From contig JAGUXD010000108.1 of NCBI GenBank assembly GCA_020062035.1, positions 1 through 7,555 on the forward strand: a stretch of 7,555 bases of DNA. The letters run 5' to 3'. The notes below the pieces were generated by a model, which saw nothing but the letters and a program-made list of their open reading frames with translations, was not told the origin of the DNA and did not search any database. The translations under genes were made by a program, and so were the position numbers. Origin of the DNA: Candidatus Brocadiia bacterium. GTDB taxonomy: Bacteria; Planctomycetota; MHYJ01; JACQXL01. Below, one piece after another: positions 6,792 to 7,555 of the stretch (the first letter of the stretch is position 1; every line of letters begins with the position of its first letter).

Positions 6792-7233
6792 TAAGTTAAT
6801 AATTGGACTGAATAATCTTATTCGCGCACGCAAACAGCGAAATTACGCACCAGAAAAGGTGATGCTTCTTTTTTCTCATTGCTTGCAGAACTCAAAATGT
6901 CCACAGAAGATAATACATAGTTTATCTGAATGTAAACGATGTGGAAAATGCGTTGTAAAAGATATTCTTGAATTAAGTGAACGTTACGCAGTAAAATGTG
7001 CAGTTGCATCAGGTAGTGAAATGGCAATGGAAAAGGTTTATTCCAATAATTTAGATGCTGTAATAGCCATCGCCTGTGAAAAAGAATTGGCAGGTGGGAT
7101 TAAAGAGATTCTACCTAAAAAGCCAATTGTTTTAGCAATTCCTAATACCCGCCCTTATGGGCCGTGTAAAGATTGTGGAGTTGACCCGGCAAGGGTGGAA
7201 CAATTTCTCAAGAAAACCCTGATTTCCCATTAA
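6775..7233 (+). CDS. DUF116 family cysteine-rich protein
   Basis: The 152-residue product matches the DUF116 pattern: NYAPEKVMLLFSHCLQ (23-38), a CxxCxxC cluster (Cys53, Cys56, Cys59 in ECKRCGKC), ASGSEMA (78-84), AIACEKELAGGIKEI (98-112) and NTRPYGPCKDCGVD (124-137). Nine cysteines are present (36, 42, 53, 56, 59, 75, 101, 131, 134), suggesting metal or Fe-S binding; that is inference, as the family is uncharacterised. It seems short at the N-terminus compared with members that carry a leading membrane segment, which is absent here. Translation starts at TTG within fmt (17-nt overlap) with GGAG 6 nt upstream. DUF116 genes often adjoin fmt/def in other bacteria as I recall, so a role linked to initiator-tRNA or folate metabolism is conceivable but unproven. 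Confidence 0.88.
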   Translation: MGKKFDKLIIGLNNLIRARKQRNYAPEKVMLLFSHCLQNSKCPQKIIHSLSECKRCGKCVVKDILELSERYAVKCAVASGSEMAMEKVYSNNLDAVIAIACEKELAGGIKEILPKKPIVLAIPNTRPYGPCKDCGVDPARVEQFLKKTLISH

Positions 7234-7245
7234 AGAATAAATCCA

Positions 7246-7555
7246 TTACTTATTTGGACGGTTTTCTTCTGATGCGCTCTTGATAAATGAGATTTCTACC
7301 CGTCGGTTATCAGATTTCTTACTGCTCTTGGGATGGTGTTCCCCATAACTTACCACAAACATCCTCGCAGGGTCAACACCTTGTTCTTCCATATATAGAA
7401 GAACCGACAAGGCGCGTTGAGCCGCTAATTCAAAGTTAGAACCAGTAGGATAACGGTCTTTGCTTTTTACAATCGGGTCGGTATCTGTATGGCCTGCAAT
7501 CTGGACTAAATAGTCCGGCTCACTCTTAATAATGTCCGCGACCTTATTCAGAACC
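7246..7555 (-). CDS. OmpA/MotB-like peptidoglycan-binding protein, C-terminal part
   Basis: Reading leftwards from 7554 there are 102 codons and a TAA stop (7246-7248); the 5' part lies beyond the right edge. The fragment contains the OmpA-family C-terminal signature: VQIAGHTDTDPI near its start, NFELAAQRALSVLLYMEEQGVDPARM in the middle, then SYGEHHPKSSKKSDNRRVEISF. These elements form the groove that binds diaminopimelate in peptidoglycan. The NxELxxxRAxxV and NRRVEI forms fit MotB-like proteins slightly better than Pal, but the N-terminus needed to separate flagellar stator, Pal or general OmpA proteins is missing. It converges on the DUF116 gene with only 12 bp between the stops. Confidence 0.9.
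   Translation of the reverse strand, partial: VLNKVADIIKSEPDYLVQIAGHTDTDPIVKSKDRYPTGSNFELAAQRALSVLLYMEEQGVDPARMFVVSYGEHHPKSSKKSDNRRVEISFIKSASEENRPNK

Overview
The window (about 40% G+C by eye) looks like chromosomal DNA from a planctomycete or close relative, probably an uncultivated low-GC lineage. The best evidence is the protein families: a secreted prenyltransferase/squalene-oxidase-repeat protein of about 350 residues ending in ATAMACIILQ...YLPIFQK, a secreted HEAT-like plus PDZ protein, and a TPR plus PQQ-type beta-propeller protein. The taxonomic call is inference from recalled families, not a database match.

Layout. Positions 1-429 hold no gene I can support. They contain small hairpins (15-30, 35-65), a 9-bp direct repeat, a G+C-rich nested palindromic element (137-224), a plausible extended -10 promoter (304-331) and a structured leader (about 340-406) that ends at a perfect Shine-Dalgarno. 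Six genes then run in one direction with almost no gaps: a HEAT/PDZ exported protein (430-1548), a membrane-anchored HtrA-type serine protease (1600-2751), a TPR/PQQ-like propeller protein (2751-4790), a secreted prenyltransferase-repeat protein (4792-5841), methionyl-tRNA formyltransferase fmt (5838-6791) and a cysteine-rich DUF116 protein (6775-7233). The junctions after the protease are TAATG overlap, 1-nt gap, ATGA overlap and a 17-nt overlap, so translational coupling is likely. A convergent gene on the minus strand, cut by the right edge, encodes the C-terminal part of an OmpA/MotB-like peptidoglycan-binding protein (7246-7555).

How they may work together. The first four products all carry N-terminal export or anchor segments, so they look like an envelope module: a PDZ scaffold, a PDZ-bearing quality-control protease, a propeller protein and an alpha/alpha-toroid protein. 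The last two belong to translation initiation (fmt) and a family often found next to fmt (DUF116). Only the 51-bp gap between genes 1 and 2 has room for regulation inside the cluster, and it contains an imperfect hairpin and a strong ribosome binding site. No mobile element, CRISPR array, tRNA or rRNA was seen. I found no clear new defence or metabolic system. The items most worth a second look are the structured upstream region and the uncharacterised four-gene envelope module fused to fmt-DUF116.
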